DNA from: Planctomycetales bacterium | GTDB lineage: Bacteria; Planctomycetota; Planctomycetia; Gemmatales; Gemmataceae | DNA length: 5,260 bases | NCBI GenBank assembly: GCA_020054355.1 | Contig: JAGVLI010000331.1 | Coordinates: 1-5,260, forward strand | Direction of reading: 5' to 3' | In this document: positions 1-5,260 of the stretch, in pieces | Layout of the letters: the number at the start of each line of letters is the position of its first letter | Position numbering within the stretch: position 1 is the first letter of the stretch | Position numbers and translations under genes: made by a program | Notes under the pieces: generated by a model | The model's input: only the letters and a program-made list of their open reading frames with translations | Database searches by the model: none | What the model was told of the DNA's origin: nothing

Positions 1-208
1 CACCGGCAAGGACCGCTCGCGCTGGAAGCCGCTCGCCAACCTCGACGTCGGCTTCAAGGACAAGGGAGACGCCTGGGCGCCTCCCCGCGGCGACAAGCCC
101 GCGCCGAAAAACGAGGGCCGCAGCGTTCGTACCGAATTCGTCATCTATTTCATCTGGCGGGAGCCGACGCCCTCCGAAGACGACCTGAAGGCCGTTGCAC
201 AGAAGTAG
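1..208 (+). CDS. C-terminal end of an unrecognised protein, possibly a pilus/secretion platform component (partial)
   Basis: An open frame with codons starting at position 2 runs in from the left edge and ends at a TAG at 206-208, giving the last 68 residues of a protein. The visible part holds a charged, Pro/Gly-rich stretch (DKGDAWAPPRGDKPAPKNEG) followed by a hydrophobic strand-like segment, TEFVIYFIWREPTPSEDD, close to the end. I do not recognise the family by sequence. The layout of flexible linker, hydrophobic strand, then an acidic/Pro tail is like the end of the next gene (VELTIHCVASLYERYQPP). This suggests a related fold, such as the last strand of a ferredoxin-like PilO/GspM-type domain, but that is inference. 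It lies on the same strand 59 bases before the next start, so it is probably the preceding member of the same operon. It lacks the actin-like ATPase ending expected of PilM. The N-terminus and true length are outside the window. Confidence 0.75.
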   Translation, partial: TGKDRSRWKPLANLDVGFKDKGDAWAPPRGDKPAPKNEGRSVRTEFVIYFIWREPTPSEDDLKAVAQK

Positions 209-267
209 CCGGCAACCAAACGACCGAGGCCGCAAACTTTCAATCACTCCCAAGCAGGCAGCCGTAC

Positions 268-1743
268 ATGAGCATCAATAAGGAAAAGCTGGCCAAGAAC
301 CAGTTCTGGATCCTCTTCGGTGTCGTCGTGCCGATCCTGTTCTTCACCATGATCTGGCTGAAGACCGTCTCCGCGAGCCGGATCGAGGGGAGCAAGAAAG
401 AACTGGCGCAGCATTTGAAGACACTCGACCAGCACTACCACAATCCCCCGCGCGGCAAGCAGGACCTGGAAGCGCTAGTCGAGCGCGAGGAAACCCTCAA
501 GAAACGTCAGGACGAAATCTGGAAGTCATCGTGGGACATGCAGAAGGAATTGATGAACTGGCCGGGCAAGCTGCAGGCGCCGCTGGGCGACCTCAAGTTC
601 GGCGACACCATCGACGTGAACCATTGCAGCGAGTACGTCCGCCCGGACATGTACCATCCCCAGTACGAGGCGATGGTCGATCTGTTCAAGCTGAAGAAAG
701 TGAAGATCGGCCCGGAGGCGGTGCGCGATTTCGAGTTCACCCAGTTCAAGGGCGGCTGGAAGAAGGTCTTCGTCAACCACGTCGGCAACTGGGCCGCCAA
801 GAAGCAAGCCGCGCCTTCGTCCGAGGAAGTCTGGCTGGCGCAGGAAGACGTCTGGGTCCAGCGCGAGGCGATGAAGGCGTTCCGCGAAGCGATCGACCTG
901 GCGGCACGCTTCAACAAGGTCGAAGGCCCCAGCGAACTCAAGCCCGGCGAGCTTTACCGGAAGCACTTCAAGAACGCGGACTGGCAACTGGACCTGATCG
1001 TGGGCGAGAAGGGGGGCCGGTACTTCCTGCAAGGCCGGATCAAGAACATCACCGAACAACCGCAGATGCTGGGCAAGATCTTTTTCCAGGTCCAGCTGCA
1101 CCAGGGCAACGCCGCCCCCGTGGTGCTGCCGGTCGAGGCCGACACCATCGCCGCCGGCAAGGACGCGCCGATTGCCCAGCTCGCGCTCGACCTGGCCAAC
1201 CGGCCCGACGACATCCTGGCGGTGACGCAACTGTACGAGCTGCGCGACACCCCGATCCGGCGAATCGAGCAGGTGGTCGTCGGGGAACAGGCGCACCGCA
1301 CTTTCGATGCGATGAAGATGCACAAGGCCAGCGCCGCCGTCGTCGCCGCGCTGCCGCCCCCCGCCGAAAGTGTCCGCATCGCCGACCGCCCCAACCCAGC
1401 CATCACGGACAATGGCCTGTCGCGAGAACGGTACGCCGATATTACCGATCAGGTCCGGCGCGTGCCCATCGCCATCGTCGCCCTGGTCGATCAAGGCCAT
1501 ATTCCCGAAGTGCTGGCGGCACTGGCCAGCTCCCGATTCCGCTTCCAGATCACGCAGGTCAGCTGGCAGCACTTTCGTGGCAGCCTGATCGAGCGCGATC
1601 CCGACGCGCCGCGGCCCGTCGGCGGCGATCCCAAGGGCGGCAACGATCCGGGCGCGGCCAGCCTGGTGGAGCTGACGATCCATTGCGTCGCCTCGCTCTA
1701 CGAACGCTACCAGCCGCCCCAGGCAACAATTGACAAACGCTGA
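268..1743 (+). CDS. Bitopic inner-membrane protein, PilO/Amuc_1100-like architecture (hypothetical)
   Basis: This 491-residue protein has no recognised enzymatic motif. Residues 1-11 are short and basic. Residues about 12-31 (QFWILFGVVVPILFFTMIWL) form one membrane segment, so the bulk should lie outside the cytoplasm. Residues about 36-100 are charged and helical (coiled-coil-like), with a Trp-rich end (WKSSWDMQKELMNWP). Residues about 238-300 look like a small beta domain (YFLQGRIKNITEQPQMLGKI), reminiscent of FxLYD-type domains. Residues about 345-385 are an Ala/Pro-rich linker. Residues about 397-482 read as beta-alpha-beta (VPIAIVALVDQ, a helix, FRFQITQVSW), a Gly/Asp/Pro loop, then a final strand (LVELTIHCVASLYERY). 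This resembles the ferredoxin-like end of PilO, GspM and Amuc_1100. It is more than twice as long as classical PilO (about 200 residues). It has only two Cys (120 and 473). ATG 268 is preceded by only a weak Shine-Dalgarno-like AAGCAGG (252-258), but it places the membrane segment correctly. The role as a pilus/secretion alignment protein is inferred. The coding status is near certain. Confidence 0.88.
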   Translation: MSINKEKLAKNQFWILFGVVVPILFFTMIWLKTVSASRIEGSKKELAQHLKTLDQHYHNPPRGKQDLEALVEREETLKKRQDEIWKSSWDMQKELMNWPGKLQAPLGDLKFGDTIDVNHCSEYVRPDMYHPQYEAMVDLFKLKKVKIGPEAVRDFEFTQFKGGWKKVFVNHVGNWAAKKQAAPSSEEVWLAQEDVWVQREAMKAFREAIDLAARFNKVEGPSELKPGELYRKHFKNADWQLDLIVGEKGGRYFLQGRIKNITEQPQMLGKIFFQVQLHQGNAAPVVLPVEADTIAAGKDAPIAQLALDLANRPDDILAVTQLYELRDTPIRRIEQVVVGEQAHRTFDAMKMHKASAAVVAALPPPAESVRIADRPNPAITDNGLSRERYADITDQVRRVPIAIVALVDQGHIPEVLAALASSRFRFQITQVSWQHFRGSLIERDPDAPRPVGGDPKGGNDPGAASLVELTIHCVASLYERYQPPQATIDKR

Positions 1744-1786
1744 CGGCCGAGAAGTGTTGTAGACTAGTGTCGAGCCAAGCGACTGA

Positions 1787-1858
1787 TGGCCGTGGGTCAC
1801 GATTCCAATCGTGACAACCTCGCTGCCTGTCACGATTGGAATCGTGACCCACGGGCCA
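1787..1858. repeat. Nested (double) palindrome, possible dispersed intergenic repeat
   Basis: A perfect 26-base inverted repeat pairs 1790-1815 with 1829-1854 around a 13-base loop (1816-1828). It extends a few more pairs (1787-1789 with 1856-1858) past one bulged G at 1855. Each arm also contains its own 9+9 palindrome: GTCACGATT-CC-AATCGTGAC in the left arm (1796-1815) and the same unit with GG at the centre in the right arm (1829-1848). The element can therefore form one long hairpin or two tandem small ones. No T-run follows on either strand, so it is not a standard rho-independent terminator. It lies between two same-strand genes, 46 bases after one stop and about 95 before the next start. 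This form is typical of REP/BIME- or MITE-like intergenic repeats. A transcript hairpin that tunes expression across the operon is also possible. Confidence 0.9.
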
Positions 1859-1939
1859 GAAGTTTACGGCTTGCCGCGAAGACAACCCGCGTATTCGGAA
1901 GCACAGTCGATCGAGACAGGACCGGCCTCGCGGTCTTGC

Positions 1940-1945
1940 GGAGGA
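1940..1945 (+). promoter_or_regulatory. Strong Shine-Dalgarno site for the 685-residue gene
   Basis: GGAGGA lies 7 bases before the ATG at 1953. It is a near-ideal ribosome binding site and fixes this start codon. It contrasts with the weak site before the gene at 268, which suggests the two genes are translated at different rates or are not simply coupled. Confidence 0.8.
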
Positions 1946-1952
1946 CTCTGGC

Positions 1953-4010
1953 ATGGCGAAGAACAGCGGCTTCCAACAGTTCTTGCTGCAAAAAGGCGAA
2001 CGGCTCGGCTTCGGCCTGGCGCTCGTCGTCATGATCGGCGCGATGGCCTTCGGGGCGCTGGGGGTCCCGTGGGACAAGAGTGCCACCGCCATCGAAAAGC
2101 AAATCAAGGATCGGCATCGCGATATCCGCGACCAGCTCGACAACAAGATCGTGGCCGCCCCGGAACCGCTGCCCCCGGTCCTGGTGAAGAACCACGTCAA
2201 CGATCCGGTGCCGGTCGAGCAGTTCCTCACGAAGAACCCCTACTTCACCGGCGGGGCGGGCGAGGGCGGCAAGCGCGTCAATCCGTCGATTCGCACCCCC
2301 GTGGAATTCGAGACCGCCCTGGTTCGCGCCCAGGTCCGCAGCCTGATGCTCAACGTCACCGGCAAGGACATGCGCATCGGCATACTGCTGCCCCAGGAGA
2401 AGCGCGGGCCGGAACTGACACCCGAGCAGAAGCGCTATCTCGAATGGATGAAACAACGCGCGGAGCAATACCGGGCGATGACCGGCGGCATGCTGCCGAA
2501 TCCCGGACAGGGCGGCGGCAGTCCCTGGTTCCCCGGCGGCCAGCCTGGCGTCGCCGCCGACATGGATTCCAAGGTGCCCACCGTGGACTGGAAGCTGGAT
2601 TGGGCGGATATGGCCCGCATCCCCGCCGGGGCCAAGCTGGCGGAGACCATCACGCCCAAGCGGCTGGTACTCGTCTCCGGCAGCTTCCCCTACCGGGAAC
2701 AGCTGGAAATCTATCGGGCGGCGCTGCGCGAGAAATTGATTGAAGACCTGGCCAAGGACAAGGAAAACAACTTGCCCCGGTTCCTGGGCTTCAACGTCCA
2801 GCGCCGCACCCTGCAAGCGCCGGGCGGCGCGGAAAAGGAAACCTGGCGCGACCTGGACCTGGAAAAGGAATACCGCGCGCTGTTGCAGTCGGCGGTCGGC
2901 ACCGAACCCGACCCGGCGGACATTCAGAAGCTGAGCTTCCCCGGCATGGTCATGTCCCGGCCGATCATGGCGCGCGGCGCGTATCCGGAGACCAAGTTGC
3001 CGATGATTAACAACACGCTGCGCAAGATCGGCGACAAGCCGGTCAGCGTGGAACTCACGCCGCTGCAGCGCAAGCTGTCCGGCGACACGGATGTCTTCAG
3101 CAACATCCCCAAACCCGATGAGGACGCGCTGAAAGCTCCAGCACCCAAGGACGTGGTCGGCAATGCCAACAACAAGGAAGTGGTCCTGCCGGATTACTGC
3201 CTGGTGCGCTTCATCGACGTGACCGCCAAGCCAGGCTTCACCTACGAATACCGCGTCCAGATCAGGCTGGCCAACCCGAATTACGGCAAGAAGTCCGAAG
3301 TGGCTTATCCCTCGCTGGCCGACGCCAAGGAGCTGGTCAGCGGCTGGTCCGAGAAGGTGGCGTCGATCACTTTGCCGGAAGAGACTTACACGTATGCCCA
3401 CGAGCTGGACAAGGCGGTCTACACGCAGCGGGTGCGGCTCGATCCGTCGATCCGCGATTTGCCGATCGTCCAGATCCATCGCTGGATGGAATCCACCACG
3501 CTGAACCCCGACCAGGCGCGCTCCGTGGTGCCCGTGGGCGAATGGGTAATCGGCGACGTGCCGGTCCGCCCCGGCGAATTCATCGGCCGCAACGAAAACG
3601 TCGAAGTGCCGATCTGGTTCCCGAACAAGGAAGGCTTCGCCTTCGCGGTGCCCATCGGCCCCGCCAAGGTCGGCATGGGCCCCGTCAAGCCGTTGCAGGT
3701 GAAGGGCATCCCGGTCAACTTCATCACCGACGATCTGCTCGTCGATTATGAAGGCGGGCGCATTTCCCAGACGTTCCGGCTGAGCGACAAGTCCAGCAAG
3801 GATGTGACGGAAACCGCCAACGTCGAATTGCTGGTGATGACGCCCGACGGCAAGCTGCGGGTGAAGAACAGCCGGCAGGACATGGTCGACAAGGATCGTG
3901 AAACCCGGGCCGCCGAGTGGGACCGCTGGCGCGAGGAAGTGCGGAAGAACCCCGGCAAGCCCGCGCCAGGAACCAAGCCGATGAAAGACCCATTCGCCAA
4001 ACCGAAGTAG
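1953..4010 (+). CDS. Large single-pass membrane protein of a planctomycete-type pilus/secretion locus (hypothetical)
   Basis: This 685-residue protein has no recognised enzymatic motif. It starts with a basic segment (residues 1-17), then one membrane helix at about 18-38 (LGFGLALVVMIGAMAFGALG) and a charged helix at about 41-66 (KSATAIEKQIKDRHRDIRDQ), so it is probably anchored in the inner membrane with its body outside. Residues about 178-200 are a Gly/Pro linker. Residues about 235-342 have the mixed alpha/beta pattern of a PilO-like module (PKRLVLVSGSFPYREQLEIY, then a helix, then GFNVQRR strands). Residues about 414-445 carry a distinctive block (LVRFIDVTAKPGFTYEYRV, then IRLANPNYG) that I associate with planctomycete proteins near pilM genes; it suggests a beta-sandwich. 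A late strand pair (VELLVMTPDGKLRVKN) is followed by a charged helix and a Lys/Pro tail. It is same-strand with the 491-residue gene, 209 bases downstream, and is followed directly by a terminator, so it is probably the last gene of the unit. The alignment-platform role is inferred. Confidence 0.88.
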   Translation: MAKNSGFQQFLLQKGERLGFGLALVVMIGAMAFGALGVPWDKSATAIEKQIKDRHRDIRDQLDNKIVAAPEPLPPVLVKNHVNDPVPVEQFLTKNPYFTGGAGEGGKRVNPSIRTPVEFETALVRAQVRSLMLNVTGKDMRIGILLPQEKRGPELTPEQKRYLEWMKQRAEQYRAMTGGMLPNPGQGGGSPWFPGGQPGVAADMDSKVPTVDWKLDWADMARIPAGAKLAETITPKRLVLVSGSFPYREQLEIYRAALREKLIEDLAKDKENNLPRFLGFNVQRRTLQAPGGAEKETWRDLDLEKEYRALLQSAVGTEPDPADIQKLSFPGMVMSRPIMARGAYPETKLPMINNTLRKIGDKPVSVELTPLQRKLSGDTDVFSNIPKPDEDALKAPAPKDVVGNANNKEVVLPDYCLVRFIDVTAKPGFTYEYRVQIRLANPNYGKKSEVAYPSLADAKELVSGWSEKVASITLPEETYTYAHELDKAVYTQRVRLDPSIRDLPIVQIHRWMESTTLNPDQARSVVPVGEWVIGDVPVRPGEFIGRNENVEVPIWFPNKEGFAFAVPIGPAKVGMGPVKPLQVKGIPVNFITDDLLVDYEGGRISQTFRLSDKSSKDVTETANVELLVMTPDGKLRVKNSRQDMVDKDRETRAAEWDRWREEVRKNPGKPAPGTKPMKDPFAKPK

Positions 4011-4052
4011 CCCACCCGGCACGTTTCGGCAAATGGACTTTTTCAAACCACG

Positions 4053-4081
4053 ACCCACGGACCCCAGTCCGTGGGTTTTTT
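4053..4081 (+). terminator. Rho-independent terminator ending the plus-strand operon
   Basis: A perfect 10-base-pair stem (ACCCACGGAC at 4053-4062 with GTCCGTGGGT at 4067-4076) closes a CCCA tetraloop, and T at 4076-4081 forms a run of six. It begins 43 bases after the stop of the 685-residue gene. The preceding bases on the other side (CAAACC) are only weakly A-rich, so termination of the convergent minus-strand transcript here would be poor. The arm sequence GACCCACGG (4052-4060) also occurs in the intergenic palindrome at 1846-1854. Confidence 0.92.
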
Positions 4082-4111
4082 CGTCATGGCTGGCAATCCG
4101 GCATAATGGCT

Positions 4112-4200
4112 CGCCCGGGCTGGAGGCGCCCTCGGACTTCCGAAGCAGACGGGTTGGCAAAATCTGCCCGGATTCCTTCGGGCTGCTCCAGCGCCGGGCG
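4112..4200. other. Potential multi-hairpin structure (candidate ncRNA or palindromic element)
   Basis: The ends form a long closing stem: 4112-4125 (CGCCCGGGCTGGAG) pairs with 4186-4200 (CTCCAGCGCCGGGCG) over 14 base pairs with one bulged G at 4193. The 60-base interior can form short hairpins, including TCGG-ACTT-CCGA (about 4132-4143), GCAGA...TCTGC (4145-4149 with 4163-4167) and, as an alternative, CCCG...CGGG (4167-4170 with 4179-4182). This resembles a closed multibranch RNA, but GC-rich DNA gives such pairings easily and I cannot assign a known family or strand. Confidence 0.35.
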
Positions 4201-4336
4201 GAACCGAAAATGCGATGACATGCGCTCCCAAGGCGTAGGGCGCCCAGAGCCACATGCTCTCGCACGGGAAATCTAGCCGACCGGCGCGGGCTGTCAAACG
4301 CACCGGCCCGTTCGACGGAGCAATCTCCTGCCCGAA

Positions 4337-4377
4337 CTCTACCTCGGCAAGCAAGGTAACGAATTTGCCGAGCAGAG
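4337..4377. other. Imperfect stem-loop downstream of the M20 gene
   Basis: CTCGGCAA (4343-4350) pairs with TTGCCGAG (4365-4372) around a 14-base loop. It is extended by CTCT/AGAG (4337-4340 with 4374-4377) across a small interior loop, about 12 pairs in all. It lies roughly 55 bases past the stop of the minus-strand gene. There is no U-run on the minus strand after it, so it is not a canonical intrinsic terminator. It could be a 3'-end hairpin or a non-canonical termination signal. Confidence 0.35.
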
Positions 4378-4430
4378 GGAGAATACCGGACGCACGGCGC
4401 ACAAGCAGGCTGCCGGTTCGGGCGCTGCCG

Positions 4431-5260
4431 TCAGCCCTGGACGGCCAGGCGATAGAGGATTTCACTGGCCTGCTCGACCTCGTCGAGCGACACCCACTCG
4501 TCGCAAGTATGGGCCTGGGCAATGTCGCCTGGCCCGAAGACCACCGCCGGCACGCCTGCTTGCGCAATCGTGGAAGCGTCGGTGCCGTAAGGCACCGCTG
4601 TCACCTCGAACGAGCCGCGCACGGCAGTGATGGCCGCGCCCAGTAACTGAATCAACGGCTCCGAGTTTGCTGGACTGAGCGCGGGGGCGGCCAGCCAGGG
4701 CGGCGTGACCTCGAACGGGAAATCGAGCTGCGCCCGTTGACGCAAGAACTCGTCCAGCTGCCGCGGCGCTGCCTGGAGGTCTTCGCCCGGAATCAGCCGG
4801 CGATCGACTTCGATCCGGCAACGGTCGGGAACCGTGTTGGCGCTGGTGCCGCCCAGGATGATCCCGACGCTGAGGGTCGGCGCTCCCAGCAGCGGATCGC
4901 TCCGGGAGCGCTGCAATTCCTCGGCATATCGTTCGATGGCCGTCAGCACCCGGCCCATGCGATAGATCGCATTGACTCCTTGTTGCGGGCTGGAGGCATG
5001 GCAGGCCCGGCCGGCGGTATGCACATACCAGCGGGCCACGCCCTTGTGCGCCTTGACGATTTCGAGCTGCGTGGGTTCGGCCACCACGGCGAAATCGGCT
5101 TTCAGGTCCTGGGCCAAACGCTGCACACCCAGGAAAGTAAATTCCTCATCCACCGTGCAGGCCATGATGACGTTGGCGGCGCCGGCCGGCTTCTCCCGCG
5201 CCAGCCGTGCGAAGGCGCCGAGCATGCAAGCCATGCCGCCCTTGATGTCGCACGCGCCGC
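4431..5260 (-). CDS. M20-family zinc hydrolase, acetylornithine deacetylase (ArgE)-like (partial, N-terminus missing)
   Basis: The minus-strand frame runs from the right edge (first full codon at 5258) to a TGA at 4431-4433, giving 275 C-terminal residues; family members are typically near 380-400. The fragment begins GACDIKGGMACML, containing the bridging metal Asp (visible residue 4), so the methionine at 5234 is internal and not the start. Next come TVDEEF (residues 35-40, catalytic Glu then metal Glu), AEPT (metal Glu 61), and the lid/dimerisation domain with CHASSPQQGVNAI (His 87) and GGTSANTVPDRCRIEVDRR. The end has GTDAS and GPGDIAQAHTCDEWVSLDE (metal His 250). The first metal His (HxD motif) is off the window. 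These enzymes hydrolyse amide bonds of N-acyl amino acids in the cytoplasm. The GPGxIxQAH..DE pattern favours ArgE (N-acetylornithine to ornithine, arginine synthesis) over DapE or carboxypeptidases, but substrate cannot be fixed from motifs. It is convergent with the pilus-like operon and probably functionally unrelated. Confidence 0.93.
   Translation of the reverse strand, partial: GACDIKGGMACMLGAFARLAREKPAGAANVIMACTVDEEFTFLGVQRLAQDLKADFAVVAEPTQLEIVKAHKGVARWYVHTAGRACHASSPQQGVNAIYRMGRVLTAIERYAEELQRSRSDPLLGAPTLSVGIILGGTSANTVPDRCRIEVDRRLIPGEDLQAAPRQLDEFLRQRAQLDFPFEVTPPWLAAPALSPANSEPLIQLLGAAITAVRGSFEVTAVPYGTDASTIAQAGVPAVVFGPGDIAQAHTCDEWVSLDEVEQASEILYRLAVQG

Larger units (their letters stand above)
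4082..4430. other. Intergenic stretch without a supported gene
   Basis: About 350 bases lie between the terminator and the end of the convergent M20 gene. Short open frames cross it on both strands, but none shows a ribosome binding site, a recognisable domain or convincing composition. Besides the two potential hairpin structures listed separately (4112-4200 and 4337-4377), I see only short GC-rich palindromes such as GGGCGCCC at about 4238-4245. No tRNA, riboswitch consensus or promoter was convincing. Confidence 0.5.

Noticed and set aside
1730..1765. TTGACA at 1730-1735 followed by TAGACT at 1760-1765 as a promoter for the downstream gene
   Set aside because: The spacer is 24 bases, well above the usual 16-18, and the first hexamer overlaps the last codons of the upstream gene. 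It remains possible but unsupported.
526..1833. 435-residue minus-strand and 400-residue plus-strand frames overlapping the 491-residue gene
   Set aside because: Both are composition-driven shadows (Arg/Ala/Gly-rich or Asp/Leu/Val-rich) without domains or start signals. The 268-1743 frame explains the region.
1790..1854. The palindrome as a rho-independent terminator
   Set aside because: No T-run follows on either strand.
1790..1854. The palindrome as a two-unit CRISPR array
   Set aside because: The two units are in an inverted/palindromic relation with a 13-base gap; there is no regular spacer series and no cas gene.
1830..4265. 811-residue open frame on the minus strand, antisense to the 685-residue gene
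   Set aside because: It overlaps a gene with a strong ribosome site, membrane anchor and coherent domain pattern. The antisense translation has the His/Arg/Gly/Leu-rich look of a shadow frame in GC-rich DNA, and it has no recognisable domain.
4240..4320. Riboswitch-like (cobalamin-type) sequence around GGGAAATC
   Set aside because: Only a few bases match, and the conserved core and surrounding helices are missing.
4043..4646. Short open frames crossing 4043-4646 on both strands
   Set aside because: They run into the M20 gene or the terminator, lack ribosome sites and show no recognisable protein features.
5232..5234. Methionine codon at 5232-5234 as the start of the M20 gene
   Set aside because: The codons before it encode GACDIKGG, which includes a metal-binding Asp of the family, so the gene continues beyond the window.

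Overview
The window is GC-rich, densely coding bacterial DNA. The two complete genes have the look of large, poorly characterised membrane-anchored proteins that sit next to type IV pilus/type II secretion (PilM/PilN/PilO-type) genes in Planctomycetota. That taxon and system are inferred from remembered family patterns and protein architecture. No marker gene (PilM ATPase, pilin, secretin, rRNA) lies inside the window.

Layout: positions 1-208 are the 3' end of a plus-strand gene. A 59-base gap follows, then a complete 491-residue gene (268-1743). Next is a 209-base gap holding a striking nested palindrome (about 1787-1858), then a complete 685-residue gene (1953-4010) with a strong ribosome binding site. 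A clear rho-independent terminator (4053-4081) closes this plus-strand series. Positions 4082-4430 have no convincing gene but do contain two potential RNA or DNA hairpin structures. From 4431 to the right edge lies a convergent minus-strand gene for an M20-family zinc hydrolase, closest in motifs to acetylornithine deacetylase (ArgE). Its N-terminus is outside the window.

How the genes may work together: both complete plus-strand proteins have a short positively charged N-terminus, one membrane segment, a charged helical (coiled-coil-like) stretch and then a large extracytoplasmic part. The partial upstream protein ends in a beta-strand-like segment resembling the end of the 491-residue protein. 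The simplest reading is an operon for inner-membrane alignment-platform proteins (PilN/PilO/GspL/GspM-like, or similar to the PilO-like Amuc_1100 of Akkermansia) of a type IV pilus or type II secretion machine. The M20 hydrolase is an unrelated metabolic gene on the other strand. No CRISPR array, tRNA, rRNA, insertion sequence or phage gene was seen.
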